14,300 nucleotides of DNA from positions 1 to 14,300 of the forward strand of contig CABUHS010000043.1 in NCBI GenBank assembly GCA_902491535.1, given 5' to 3'. The translations under genes were made by a program, and so were the position numbers. Below, one piece after another: positions 8,273 through 14,300 of this stretch. Position 1 is the stretch's first letter; each line of letters starts with the position of its first letter. Source of the DNA: an uncultured Eubacteriales bacterium (GTDB lineage: Bacteria > Bacillota > Clostridia > Oscillospirales > CAG-272). Below the pieces are notes generated by a model. It worked only from the letters and a program-made list of their open reading frames with translations, was not told the DNA's origin and made no database searches.

Positions 8273-8683
8273 ATGATAAAACTTATAGTAGGCATTAAGG
8301 GAACAGGCAAAACAAAACAGCTCATCTCTATGGTGAATGAAGCCGTCGAAACTACCTCCGGATGTGTTATCTGCGTTGAAAAGGGAAATAAACTGATTCA
8401 TGAGATAAAACATCAGGTAAGACTTGTAGATGCCGATGAGTATGTCATTGACGATGCACACACACTTTACGGATTTGTAAGCGGTATGTTTGCAAGCAAT
8501 CATGATGTGACTGATCTGTTTATAGATTCCGCACTTAAAATCTGTGACAACAACATAGATGAATTTATCAGATTTATGGATAAGCTTGATAATTTCACAG
8601 TTAAGCATCAAATCAATATTGTTGTAACCTCCTCGATACCAGTCGAAGAACTTCCTGCACAGCTTGAACGTTTTACGAAATAA
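8273..8683 (+). CDS. Small P-loop NTPase-like protein of unknown function
   Basis: This 136-residue protein has an N-terminal Walker A motif, GIKGTGKT (residues 7-14), right after strand IKLIV. A possible Walker B, YVIDDAH (57-63, Asp60 and Asp61), follows strand-helix alternation. A late strand, INIVVTSS, resembles the beta-strand with a sensor-like polar end in AAA/RecA folds. It is much shorter than a full AAA+ domain and has no visible DNA-binding or membrane region. The start is supported by AGGAGGA at 8259-8265, 7 bases before the ATG. It follows pgi closely and ends before a strong terminator. Similar short clostridial proteins are sometimes loosely labelled ATP-binding or PilT-like, from memory; I see no PilT-specific motif. 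NTP binding is likely; the role is unknown. Confidence 0.85.
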   Translation: MIKLIVGIKGTGKTKQLISMVNEAVETTSGCVICVEKGNKLIHEIKHQVRLVDADEYVIDDAHTLYGFVSGMFASNHDVTDLFIDSALKICDNNIDEFIRFMDKLDNFTVKHQINIVVTSSIPVEELPAQLERFTK

Positions 8684-8712
8684 GAAACCGTTTTACAGGA
8701 TAGCTTGATATG

Positions 8713-8756
8713 AAACATCCGCATTACAATTTATTTTTTGTAATGCGGATGTTTTT
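8713..8756 (+). terminator. Intrinsic terminator of pgi and the P-loop gene
   Basis: ACATCCGCATTACAA (8715-8729) pairs perfectly with TTGTAATGCGGATGT (8738-8752). The stem extends by two A-T pairs to 8713/8754, has an 8-base T-rich loop, and ends in TTTTT to 8756. The A-rich left flank is short, so it acts mainly on the plus strand. Confidence 0.9.
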
Positions 8757-8886
8757 ATAAATTTATATATCAAAAATCCGGTACTTGCATAAAATAATAT
8801 GGAGACGGATAAGTATTTACTTTAACGTCAGCCGTATTTGAATTATCAAACGGCATATATTATAAATTAACGGAGGAAGATATATA

Positions 8887-9699
8887 ATGTCAGAAAACAG
8901 AAGCTGTATGTCTGACCGCGACAGAAAAGAGAACTACGGTATAGATGTAAACCGCATTCTCGACAGCTGCCGCGATAAAGACTGCTTCGCCGATACAAGA
9001 GTATATCTGACCGATTGCGGCCAGGATCTTATCGAACGAAGCTCAAATATACGTGTGAAAGATGCTTATGTTTCATGCGCTGATATCGATGTAGAGCCTG
9101 TTCAGTTCAACAGAGGCTTCTACAATGTTATGATAAGATTTTACATCAAGATATGTGCCGATGTCTGCACATGCCCCGGCAAACCGCAGGAAATCGAGGG
9201 TATGGCTGTCGTCGATAAAAAGGTTATATTGTACGGAAGCGAAGGAAACATAAGCATTTTCCGCAGTAATTCAGACAATTCATTTTGCAGCTGCGGAGAT
9301 CATATGTGCCACGGCGAACCGGAAACAAATATGCCTACGGCAGTATGCGAGGTAGCATCTCCGGTTGTTCTTGATGCTAAAATAGCTGAAAAAAGAAGTT
9401 GCAACAAATGTTGCGTTTGTTGTGTATCAGATATTCCCGAAACAGCATGCCGTTGCTGCGGAGGCTGTCTGTGCGATACCGATGATGAGGGAAAAGTTCT
9501 TCTTGTATCACTCGGACTTTTCTCTGTAATAAGAATAGAGCGCCCATCTCAGTTTATTGTAAATGCATCCGAGTATAGTGTTCCTGATAAAGAATGCTGC
9601 CCGTCCGAAGACAGCGATCCCTGCTCTGTATTTAAATGCATGGCGTTCCCTGTAAACGAATTCAGCCCTCCGACATACCGCGGTAACTGCCGTAATTAA
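8887..9699 (+). CDS. Cysteine-rich conserved protein, candidate spore-surface component
   Basis: This 270-residue protein has 27 cysteines. Cys clusters include CTC near 95, FCSCGDHMC, CNKCCVCC and CRCCGGCLC in the middle, and CC/C pairs near the end. Between them are beta-rich stretches such as VYLTDCGQDLIERSS, VEPVQFNRGFYNVMIRFYIKI and KKVILYGSEG. There is no signal peptide, membrane helix or catalytic motif. The start is supported by GGAGGA at 8872-8877, 9 bases upstream. Conserved clostridial homologues with the same NRGFY...VILYGSEG core are recalled from memory, always of unknown function. The cysteine clusters suggest metal binding or disulfide cross-linking, as in spore-coat layers; this is inference. 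The gene stands alone, framed by terminators at 8713 and 9736. Confidence 0.85.
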   Translation: MSENRSCMSDRDRKENYGIDVNRILDSCRDKDCFADTRVYLTDCGQDLIERSSNIRVKDAYVSCADIDVEPVQFNRGFYNVMIRFYIKICADVCTCPGKPQEIEGMAVVDKKVILYGSEGNISIFRSNSDNSFCSCGDHMCHGEPETNMPTAVCEVASPVVLDAKIAEKRSCNKCCVCCVSDIPETACRCCGGCLCDTDDEGKVLLVSLGLFSVIRIERPSQFIVNASEYSVPDKECCPSEDSDPCSVFKCMAFPVNEFSPPTYRGNCRN

Positions 9700-9735
9700 C
9701 GTAAAATATTAAAAGCAGTATAAAATAGTATAGTT

Positions 9736-9776
9736 AAGCAGACCGACACTATCCGGTATCGGTCTGCTTGATTTTT
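9736..9776 (+). terminator. Intrinsic terminator of the cysteine-rich gene
   Basis: AAGCAGACCGA (9736-9746) pairs perfectly with TCGGTCTGCTT (9759-9769) across a 12-base loop, followed by GATTTTTG. It begins 36 bases after the stop codon. Confidence 0.85.
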
Positions 9777-9841
9777 GTTATATGTTGTGATAAAATAAAT
9801 TTATACATTTCTCAATACAGAAAATATATATTGGAGATTTT

Positions 9842-10525
9842 ATGGAACAGACAACCATCGGCACATACAACGAAAAGACAATACACTCGCTTCTTAAAAA
9901 ACGGTATGAACCCAATGAAAATTTTCATGAGATACGGTACAAAAATTATATTGCGGATATAAAAAACGGCAGTTCAATCTATGAAATTCAATCTGCACAG
10001 TTTTACCGTATGCGTGACAAAATAAAAGCTTTTACAGAAGATAATAATGAGCTTACCGTTGTTTTTCCGATTCCTCATGAAAAAAATATAGTATGGGTTG
10101 ATCCTGATACAGGTGAGAGCAGCACGCCTCGCCGTTCCCCAAAAAAGGGCAGTGAATATAATATATTTAATGAAATATATACGATACGTGATATGATCTC
10201 AAATCCAAGACTTGGCTTTATAGCAATTCTTATGGATATTATTGAATACAGATATCTGAGTTCACGAAAAAACAGAAAAGACGGTGCAAAGCGGGCAGAA
10301 AGAATTCCGGTAAGGATTGTAAAGGAAGTTCGGATAAAAGAAAAAAAGGATTATTCTGATCTGATACCTGAAAATATCAGCGAAGAATTTACAGTTAAAG
10401 AATTTGCTGAGGCAGCAAAAATCCCGGCATCTCTTGCACAAAAAACGCTATATATTATGCGGCTTACCGGTTCAGTTACACTGAAAGGGAAGAGCGGACG
10501 TAAATACGTATATAAACGGAACTGA
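9842..10525 (+). CDS. PD-(D/E)XK nuclease-like protein with C-terminal winged helix
   Basis: The 227-residue protein starts with a helix carrying Glu11, followed by EIRYKNYIADI (Asp39) and SIYEIQ (Glu48, Gln50). The order Glu, Asp, Glu-x-Gln/Lys across two strands is that of PD-(D/E)XK nucleases. A following strand, LTVVFPIPHEKNIVW, and the block STPRRSPKKGSEYNIFNE are strongly patterned. The C-terminal segment (about 183-227, FTVKEFAEAAKI, ending GRKYVYKRN) reads as a winged helix-turn-helix. I believe it belongs to a conserved Bacillota family of unknown function (DUF8091, from memory). The start has GGAGA at 9833-9837, 4 bases before the ATG, a tight spacing. It converges with the yihY-like gene, with 4 bases between the stops. 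DNA binding or cleavage is inferred, not shown. Confidence 0.85.
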   Translation: MEQTTIGTYNEKTIHSLLKKRYEPNENFHEIRYKNYIADIKNGSSIYEIQSAQFYRMRDKIKAFTEDNNELTVVFPIPHEKNIVWVDPDTGESSTPRRSPKKGSEYNIFNEIYTIRDMISNPRLGFIAILMDIIEYRYLSSRKNRKDGAKRAERIPVRIVKEVRIKEKKDYSDLIPENISEEFTVKEFAEAAKIPASLAQKTLYIMRLTGSVTLKGKSGRKYVYKRN

Positions 10526-10529
10526 ATAA

Positions 10530-11432
10530 TTAAGTTTTCTTTTTTCCGGATCGTTTTTTTGGGGAATAAATTATTTTCATGCTTTTTTCTTTCCTCGTAA
10601 TAAAAAACGGTCTGAGTAGCTTATTTATTTCCGCACCGATAAGTAATATATACATACAAAAATAAAGCCAAAGCATTAAAAGAACTATTGCCGAAAGACT
10701 TCCGTAAACAGTGAAACTGCCTGTGTTCTCTATATAGAAAGCGTAAATAACAGAAAAGCCAAGCCACCCCACTGTGCTGAAAACCGCACCGGGAATCTCA
10801 TATATTATTTTAGTACGCCGATTAGGAATAAACGTGTACAGAATCGTAAAAAAAACAGAAAGAAGTAACGTACCGAATAAATATCTGAAAAACTTTATTA
10901 TCCCTTGCATACTTTCAAGAATAGAAAAATGACCGGAAAGGAAATTATAAATACTGTTTCCGAAAATCAGCAAAAACAATGTGAGCAGAAGTGTTATAAT
11001 AAGACCGAGCGTATATACAACGGCTATACTTCTTGTAACAAAATACGATTTTGAGTCTTCTTTAGTACCGGCAATAGTATTAAGACCGTATATAAGCGCA
11101 AAAAAGCCTTTTGATGCCGCCCATATAGTTGATATCGCAGCTATTGACACTATTGTGCCGACTGCCATATCCTCAGCTTCGGCAAAAATATCTGATACAA
11201 ATCCAGAAAGCTTATCCGGAACATTATTTATAAGTGATAAAAGAATATCCCATGACTCAGGAATTACAGCATGTATCACTGTTATCATCAGAATAAGAAA
11301 AGGAAAGAAAGATACTATTATGAAAAAAGCTGCATTAGCAGCATATGCGCTTACAGCATCATCCCGTAGCTTGTCCGTAAATATTCTTACGCATCCCAAG
11401 ACCGCTTTAACCGGATTGCCTATAGACTTCAT
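10530..11432 (-). CDS. YihY/BrkB family inner-membrane protein
   Basis: The 300-residue protein has about six hydrophobic segments and the family pattern: a basic N-terminal amphipathic helix, AYAANAAFFIIVSFFPFLI, an acidic loop, IWAASKGFFALIYGLN, then IPNRRTKI and GSLSAIVLLMLWLYFCMYILLIGAEIN. These define the YihY/UPF0761 family, whose molecular role is unsettled; old names link it to ribonuclease BN, wrongly. The C-terminus is a strongly basic cytoplasmic tail (KKRSGKKKT). The ATG at 11432 is preceded on the minus strand by AAAGG about 12 bases upstream, a modest site. The upstream DNA is very AT-rich with several TATAAT-like boxes, so a promoter there is likely but not placed. The catalase relic upstream is separated by a terminator, so yihY is probably transcribed on its own. 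Confidence 0.93.
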   Translation of the reverse strand: MKSIGNPVKAVLGCVRIFTDKLRDDAVSAYAANAAFFIIVSFFPFLILMITVIHAVIPESWDILLSLINNVPDKLSGFVSDIFAEAEDMAVGTIVSIAAISTIWAASKGFFALIYGLNTIAGTKEDSKSYFVTRSIAVVYTLGLIITLLLTLFLLIFGNSIYNFLSGHFSILESMQGIIKFFRYLFGTLLLSVFFTILYTFIPNRRTKIIYEIPGAVFSTVGWLGFSVIYAFYIENTGSFTVYGSLSAIVLLMLWLYFCMYILLIGAEINKLLRPFFITRKEKSMKIIYSPKKRSGKKKT

Positions 11433-11485
11433 ATTACATAGCGCCTTTCATAAATTATATTATATTTATTATAATACATTTTACA

Positions 11486-11537
11486 AAAAATTAAAAGGTC
11501 GATTTAACAATAATTTGTTAATGACCTTTTAATTTTT
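11486..11537 (-). terminator. Terminator between the catalase relic and the YihY gene
   Basis: AAAAATTAAAAGGTC (11486-11500) and GACCTTTTAATTTTT (11523-11537) form a perfect 15-bp stem. The loop can add an inner TTAACAA/TTGTTAA stem. Read on the minus strand, the structure ends in TTTTAATTTTTT. It lies 56 bases after the minus-strand stop of the catalase relic. Its symmetry could let it work in both directions. Confidence 0.8.
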
Positions 11538-11592
11538 ACGCATTTATATCAATAAAACGCTTTATAACTACATTTTCAAAGCTAAAAGAGCA

Positions 11593-12030
11593 TTATCTAC
11601 CGCAACGCGAATCCTTATCAAAGGCGGGATTATATGCATAGAAATTGCATTTGTTTTCAAAAGTATCCTGAGTGATTGCAACAGCTTCACAGAATCTTTG
11701 ATAGTGAACAATTTCCCGCTCTCTTAAAAATTTGATCGGATCTATAATATCCGGATCGTCAACAAGACGAAGTATATTGTCATAGGTCAGTCTTGCTTTT
11801 TGCTCTGCTGCCATATCCTCATGAAGATCTGCAAAAACATCTCCTGTTACCTGCAAAGTAGATGCAGAGAACGGCATTCCTGATGCCGCCTGCGGATAAA
11901 CACCTGTAGTATGATCTACAAAATATGTGTCAAATCCGCTGCGCTTAATTTCCTCCGGAGAAAGATTTCTTGTAAGCTGAAATAGTATTGCCGAAACGAT
12001 CTCCATATGAGCAAGTTCTTCTGTACCTAC
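11593..12030 (-). pseudogene. 5'-truncated manganese catalase (CotJC-like) remnant
   Basis: Family features are FDTYFVDHTTGVYPQAA, GMPFSASTLQ, LHEDMAAEQKAR and FLREREIVHYQRF. With the ATG at 12006 as residue 1, the metal ligands Glu68 and His101 are present. The similarity continues upstream of that ATG in the same frame as VGTEELAHMEI, giving the Glu-x-x-His ligand pair, so the ATG is not a natural start. Beyond about 12030 the frame runs on to a stop at 12118-12120 but no longer resembles the family. The expected first 50-60 residues, with the GGPDGELA-type segment that supplies the first Glu ligand, are not found in any frame. Without that ligand and helix the four-helix bundle should be incomplete. 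The remaining frame is intact, so the damage may be recent. CotJC proteins are spore-coat manganese catalases; the relic supports a spore-forming ancestry. Confidence 0.8.
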
Positions 12031-12232
12031 ATAAGCCTCAGAAATGTTCCGTTTTACTAAAACACTAAATCTGTTTATATATTTGGAGATAAATAAATTT
12101 ACGACAGAAGGATAAGCTCATAAAATTGCGGTCCGTAAATGTTTATAGTACGCTTCGATGTAGTACTGTAGTATTAGAAAAAAATATGCTAAAAAACAGC
12201 CAATATATATTTATTGCAATCTCTTTTTTTAA
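12031..12232. other. AT-rich region without a recognisable gene
   Basis: This stretch separates the catalase relic from the operator of the two-component system. All six frames were considered; none gives a protein with recognisable features or a good ribosome binding site. A TTGCAATC at 12214-12221 lies two 11-bp periods upstream of the first full heptamer and could be a degenerate third regulator site. Confidence 0.5.
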
Positions 12233-12236
12233 TTTC

Positions 12237-12268
12237 TTCAATCATTCTTCAATCTTTTGTGATACAAT
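12237..12268 (+). promoter_or_regulatory. Tandem-heptamer operator and promoter of the two-component system
   Basis: TTCAATC at 12237-12243 and 12248-12254 repeat with an 11-bp period; the enclosing 11-mers differ at one position. TACAAT at 12263-12268 follows 8 bases later. No good -35 exists at the proper spacing, and the repeats occupy that place. Paired direct repeats with one helical-turn spacing beside a weak -35 are typical of OmpR/PhoB-family activators. The same arrangement recurs at 14214-14246. Confidence 0.7.
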
Positions 12269-12291
12269 AATTAAAAAGCGGAGGTATCATT

Positions 12292-12975
12292 ATGAGACTT
12301 TTACTTATTGAAGATGAAAAGCGAATGGCACAGGCGCTTTGCGAGATACTGCGTCTTGAAAAATATGAAGTAGATCATTATATCAACGGCGAAGAAGGAC
12401 TTGCGGCTGTTAAAAGTAATATATACGATATTGTGATACTCGATGTTATGCTTCCGGGCATGAACGGATTTGAGATTGCCAAAAAAGCCCGTGCATGTGG
12501 TATCACTACTCCGATTTTAATGTTGACTGCCAAGGGCGAACTTGACGATAAAGTAAACGGTCTTGATAGCGGTGCAGACGATTATCTGACAAAACCTTTT
12601 ATGACAAAAGAACTTCTTGCAAGACTTCGCGCGCTTGGCAGGAGAACGCTGAATACGACTGACGGTACGCTATTTTATGGAGATATTGTTCTTGAAACAG
12701 GCACTCTCACATTGTCATGCGCTTCAAATAATCAAAATGTAAAACTGAGCGAAAAAGAGTATAGGATTCTTGAATATTTGATTGCAAATAAGGGACAAAT
12801 TCTTACCCGCGAACAGCTTGCGGTAAAAATCTGGGGTTTTGACAACGATTCGGAATATAACAACGTAGAAGTATATATGTCATTTACCCGAAAAAAACTC
12901 AGCTTTGTTAAAGCAAAAACTGAAATCAAAGCGGTTCGCGGTGTCGGATATCAATTGAGGTACGGCTATGTTTAA
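12292..12975 (+). CDS. OmpR/PhoB-family response regulator
   Basis: The 227-residue regulator has an N-terminal receiver domain (about 1-115) with acidic pocket Glu7/Asp8, phosphorylation site Asp51 (VILDVMLPGMNG), Thr79 and Lys101 (LTKPF). The C-terminal winged helix (about 130-225) carries LSEKEYRILEYL, ILTREQLAVKIWG and RGVGYQL. It should be phosphorylated by the adjacent kinase and bind tandem direct repeats, most likely the TTCAATC pairs at 12237 and 14214. The start at 12292 has GGAGG at 12280-12284, 7 bases upstream. The stop overlaps the kinase start by 8 bases, as usual in such operons. Inputs and targets cannot be named from the sequence. Confidence 0.96.
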   Translation: MRLLLIEDEKRMAQALCEILRLEKYEVDHYINGEEGLAAVKSNIYDIVILDVMLPGMNGFEIAKKARACGITTPILMLTAKGELDDKVNGLDSGADDYLTKPFMTKELLARLRALGRRTLNTTDGTLFYGDIVLETGTLTLSCASNNQNVKLSEKEYRILEYLIANKGQILTREQLAVKIWGFDNDSEYNNVEVYMSFTRKKLSFVKAKTEIKAVRGVGYQLRYGYV

Positions 12976-14200
12976 GAAATCACGAATAAAAATTGTTACG
13001 GCCATTATGTCCGTTCTCGTACTCTTATGGATCGGAACACTGACTATCATATATGCTGCAAGCTATCTTGAAATGTCGGAGCAAAACCGAGGAATGCTGA
13101 AAGAACACGCTGAGCATTATGTACTGTCGCAGCCGTCCGGTATGCCTCCTCCGTCAAGATCTGAACCCAATGTCGAAAAACCGCATTATTCGGATATGCC
13201 GTCATTTCAGCTTTCCACATTTTATACAGTTGCAATAAGTTATGATGGGAGAATACTCGAAATCAAGAATCCGCAGCAGACGGTACATAGCAATGACGAG
13301 CTTGAAGAACTTGCCCGTGGATTGTCAGTCGCCGACAAAGCAACAGGTGTAAAAAATAATCTTGTATATTATGCCATAGACAAAGGCGGCTATATGCTGT
13401 TTGCGTTCAAGGACAATACGATCATAAACGAGGGCATGAACACTCTGTTTCGGTATACGCTGATATTCGGCGGTCTTGCAATTATTTTGCTTTTCTTTGT
13501 TGCTGTTTATCTCGCAAAGCGAATTGTAAAGCCGCTCGAAGAAAGCTATCAAAAACAAAAGCAATTTATTTCCGACGCCGGTCATGAGCTGAAAACTCCC
13601 CTGTCAGTTATCAGCACCAATTCCGAAATATTATCAAGAGAACTCGGCAATAACAAATGGCTTGATAATATTAAGTACGAAAATGAGCGTATGGGCGTAT
13701 TAGTTACGCAGCTTTTGGAATTATCCCGCGTAGAAAATGCTCTTCCGATAACAGAGCAGATCGATTTTTCCCGACTTGTAAGAGGAGAGGCTCTGCCTTT
13801 TGAAAGCATGGCTTTTGAAAACGGTCATACACTTTGCTGTAATATAGCTGAAAACATTATGGTTGAAGGCAACGGCACGCAACTGGCTCAGCTTGTTTCC
13901 ATCTTACTTGATAATGCGATCCGCCACGGAGATAAGGAAACAGACATTCGCCTTATTTTAAAAACGGAACACGGATATGCCGATTTATTTGTTATTAACT
14001 CAGGTACAGAAATACCTGCTGAAAAACGGGATATGCTTTTTGAAAGATTTTACCGTATAGATTCTGTACGAAACGGAGAAGACGGACATTACGGACTGGG
14101 ACTCTCCATCGCAAAGGCAATCGCAGTATCACATGGCGGAAAAATAAGCGTTCGCTGCGCTCATGGACTGATCGAATTCAAAGTTCAAATACCTATCTGA
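12968..14200 (+). CDS. Membrane sensor histidine kinase
   Basis: The 410-residue kinase has a first membrane helix at about 10-30, an extracellular region of about 125 residues, and a second helix at about 158-183. A short linker (AKRIVKPLEESYQKQK) replaces a clear HAMP domain. The HisKA domain has phospho-acceptor His206 in FISDAGHELKTPLS. The ATPase domain has the N box (LLDNAIRHG) and GHYGLGLSIAKA. The extracellular part contains a proline-rich stretch, SGMPPPSRSEP, followed by a predicted PAS/Cache-like segment (STFYTVAISYDGRILEI); the ligand is unknown. Translation is coupled to the regulator gene by an 8-base overlap. No terminator separates it from the next gene, so read-through is likely and matters for the leader described at 14233-14271. 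Confidence 0.96.
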   Translation: MFKKSRIKIVTAIMSVLVLLWIGTLTIIYAASYLEMSEQNRGMLKEHAEHYVLSQPSGMPPPSRSEPNVEKPHYSDMPSFQLSTFYTVAISYDGRILEIKNPQQTVHSNDELEELARGLSVADKATGVKNNLVYYAIDKGGYMLFAFKDNTIINEGMNTLFRYTLIFGGLAIILLFFVAVYLAKRIVKPLEESYQKQKQFISDAGHELKTPLSVISTNSEILSRELGNNKWLDNIKYENERMGVLVTQLLELSRVENALPITEQIDFSRLVRGEALPFESMAFENGHTLCCNIAENIMVEGNGTQLAQLVSILLDNAIRHGDKETDIRLILKTEHGYADLFVINSGTEIPAEKRDMLFERFYRIDSVRNGEDGHYGLGLSIAKAIAVSHGGKISVRCAHGLIEFKVQIPI

Positions 14201-14213
14201 AAATTCTCATAAC

Positions 14214-14246
14214 TTCAATCAAATTTCAATCTTCCTCCTGTACAAT
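14214..14246 (+). promoter_or_regulatory. Second tandem-heptamer operator and promoter, upstream of the next gene
   Basis: TTCAATC at 14214-14220 and 14225-14231 repeat with the same 11-bp period as at 12237, followed by TACAAT at 14241-14246 after 9 bases. As in the first copy, there is no independent -35. The element lies directly before the gene starting at 14277, which is the likely direct target of the response regulator. Confidence 0.7.
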
Positions 14247-14271
14247 GTAGGCAATTCAAAGTACAGGAGGA
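14233..14271 (+). promoter_or_regulatory. Inverted repeat that can sequester the Shine-Dalgarno of the next gene
   Basis: TCCTCCTGTAC (14233-14243) is the exact reverse complement of GTACAGGAGGA (14261-14271), with 17 bases between. The right arm contains the full ribosome binding site of the gene at 14277. The left arm overlaps the -10 box, so transcripts from the local promoter (start near 14253) would lack it. Read-through transcripts would contain both arms. Confidence 0.65.
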
Positions 14272-14276
14272 TTTTT

Positions 14277-14300
14277 ATGTGTAAAGCAACAGAAAGGAGT
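14277..14300 (+). CDS. Start of an unidentified gene, cut by the right edge
   Basis: An ATG at 14277 is preceded by a perfect AGGAGGA at 14265-14271, 5 bases upstream. Eight codons are visible (MCKATERS) before the window ends. The start is inferred from this ribosome binding site and the regulator-type promoter at 14214-14246. The product cannot be identified from eight codons. Confidence 0.6.

Noticed and set aside
8788..8796. CATAAAATA as a SigK-type -10 before the cysteine-rich gene
   Set aside because: It fits CATANNNTA, but no AC lies at the required -35 distance and such matches are common in AT-rich DNA. A second match at 8854-8862 is too close to the ribosome binding site.
8838..8866. 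TTGAAT-N17-TATAAA before the cysteine-rich gene
   Set aside because: It would start transcription at about 8873, inside the ribosome binding site.
10500..10560. Bidirectional terminator between the converging genes
   Set aside because: T-rich runs are present, but no convincing stem; the 4-base gap leaves no room outside coding DNA.
10981..11532. 183-residue plus-strand reading frame opposite the YihY gene
   Set aside because: It is the antisense shadow of a well-supported membrane protein gene and runs into the terminator.
12031..12180. Frameshifted N-terminus of the catalase
   Set aside because: I translated the minus strand here in the catalase frame and looked at the other frames; no GGPDGELA-like segment was seen, so a simple frameshift does not explain the loss.
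12126..12311. 61-residue plus-strand reading frame
   Set aside because: It runs through the regulator promoter and into the regulator gene in another frame, with no ribosome binding site or recognisable features.

Overview
The window looks like chromosomal DNA from a low-to-mid-GC, Gram-positive, spore-forming Clostridia-type bacterium, probably of the Oscillospiraceae/Ruminococcaceae kind. Evidence: strong AGGAGG-like ribosome binding sites, SigA-type promoters, Lgt and FolD of Firmicutes type, a D-Ala-D-Ala carboxypeptidase with a C-terminal membrane anchor, a Bacillota-type Pgi, a CotJC/manganese-catalase relic and a very cysteine-rich protein of the sort found in clostridial spore-formers. 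Nothing seen points to a phage, plasmid, CRISPR array, tRNA or rRNA.

Layout. (1) 2-3349: the 3' part of a large GH94-type gene, probably a cyclic beta-1,2-glucan synthase, cut by the window's left edge. (2) 3346-5328: promoter, a leader hairpin, then lgt and folD overlapping by 8 bases; tandem hairpins follow. (3) 5491-6789: a 40-bp-spaced direct repeat upstream of a DacF/PBP5-like carboxypeptidase gene. (4) 6809-8756: a clean SigA promoter, pgi, a small P-loop protein and a strong terminator. (5) 8887-9776: a 27-cysteine protein with its own terminator. (6) 9842-11432: a PD-(D/E)XK-like plus winged-helix protein (+) converging tail to tail with a YihY/BrkB membrane protein (-). (7) 11486-12030: a terminator and a 5'-truncated manganese catalase (-). 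(8) 12237-14300: a two-component system and the first codons of the next gene.

Most of the window is ordinary housekeeping: lipoprotein maturation, one-carbon metabolism, peptidoglycan trimming, glycolysis and a surface or osmoregulatory glucan. The most interesting part is the right end. An OmpR-family regulator gene and the gene downstream of its histidine kinase are preceded by nearly the same element: two TTCAATC heptamers with an 11-bp period, then TACAAT 8 or 9 bases later. This suggests an autoregulated, activator-dependent system with an adjacent target. In the target's leader, the Shine-Dalgarno is one arm of a perfect 11-bp inverted repeat whose other arm lies upstream of the expected transcription start. 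Read-through RNA from the kinase gene should therefore be folded shut, while RNA from the regulated promoter should be open. The target gene itself is cut off by the right edge after 8 codons.

The catalase relic just left of this cassette keeps its reading frame until about 12030 and then loses all resemblance to the family, which marks a likely rearrangement junction.
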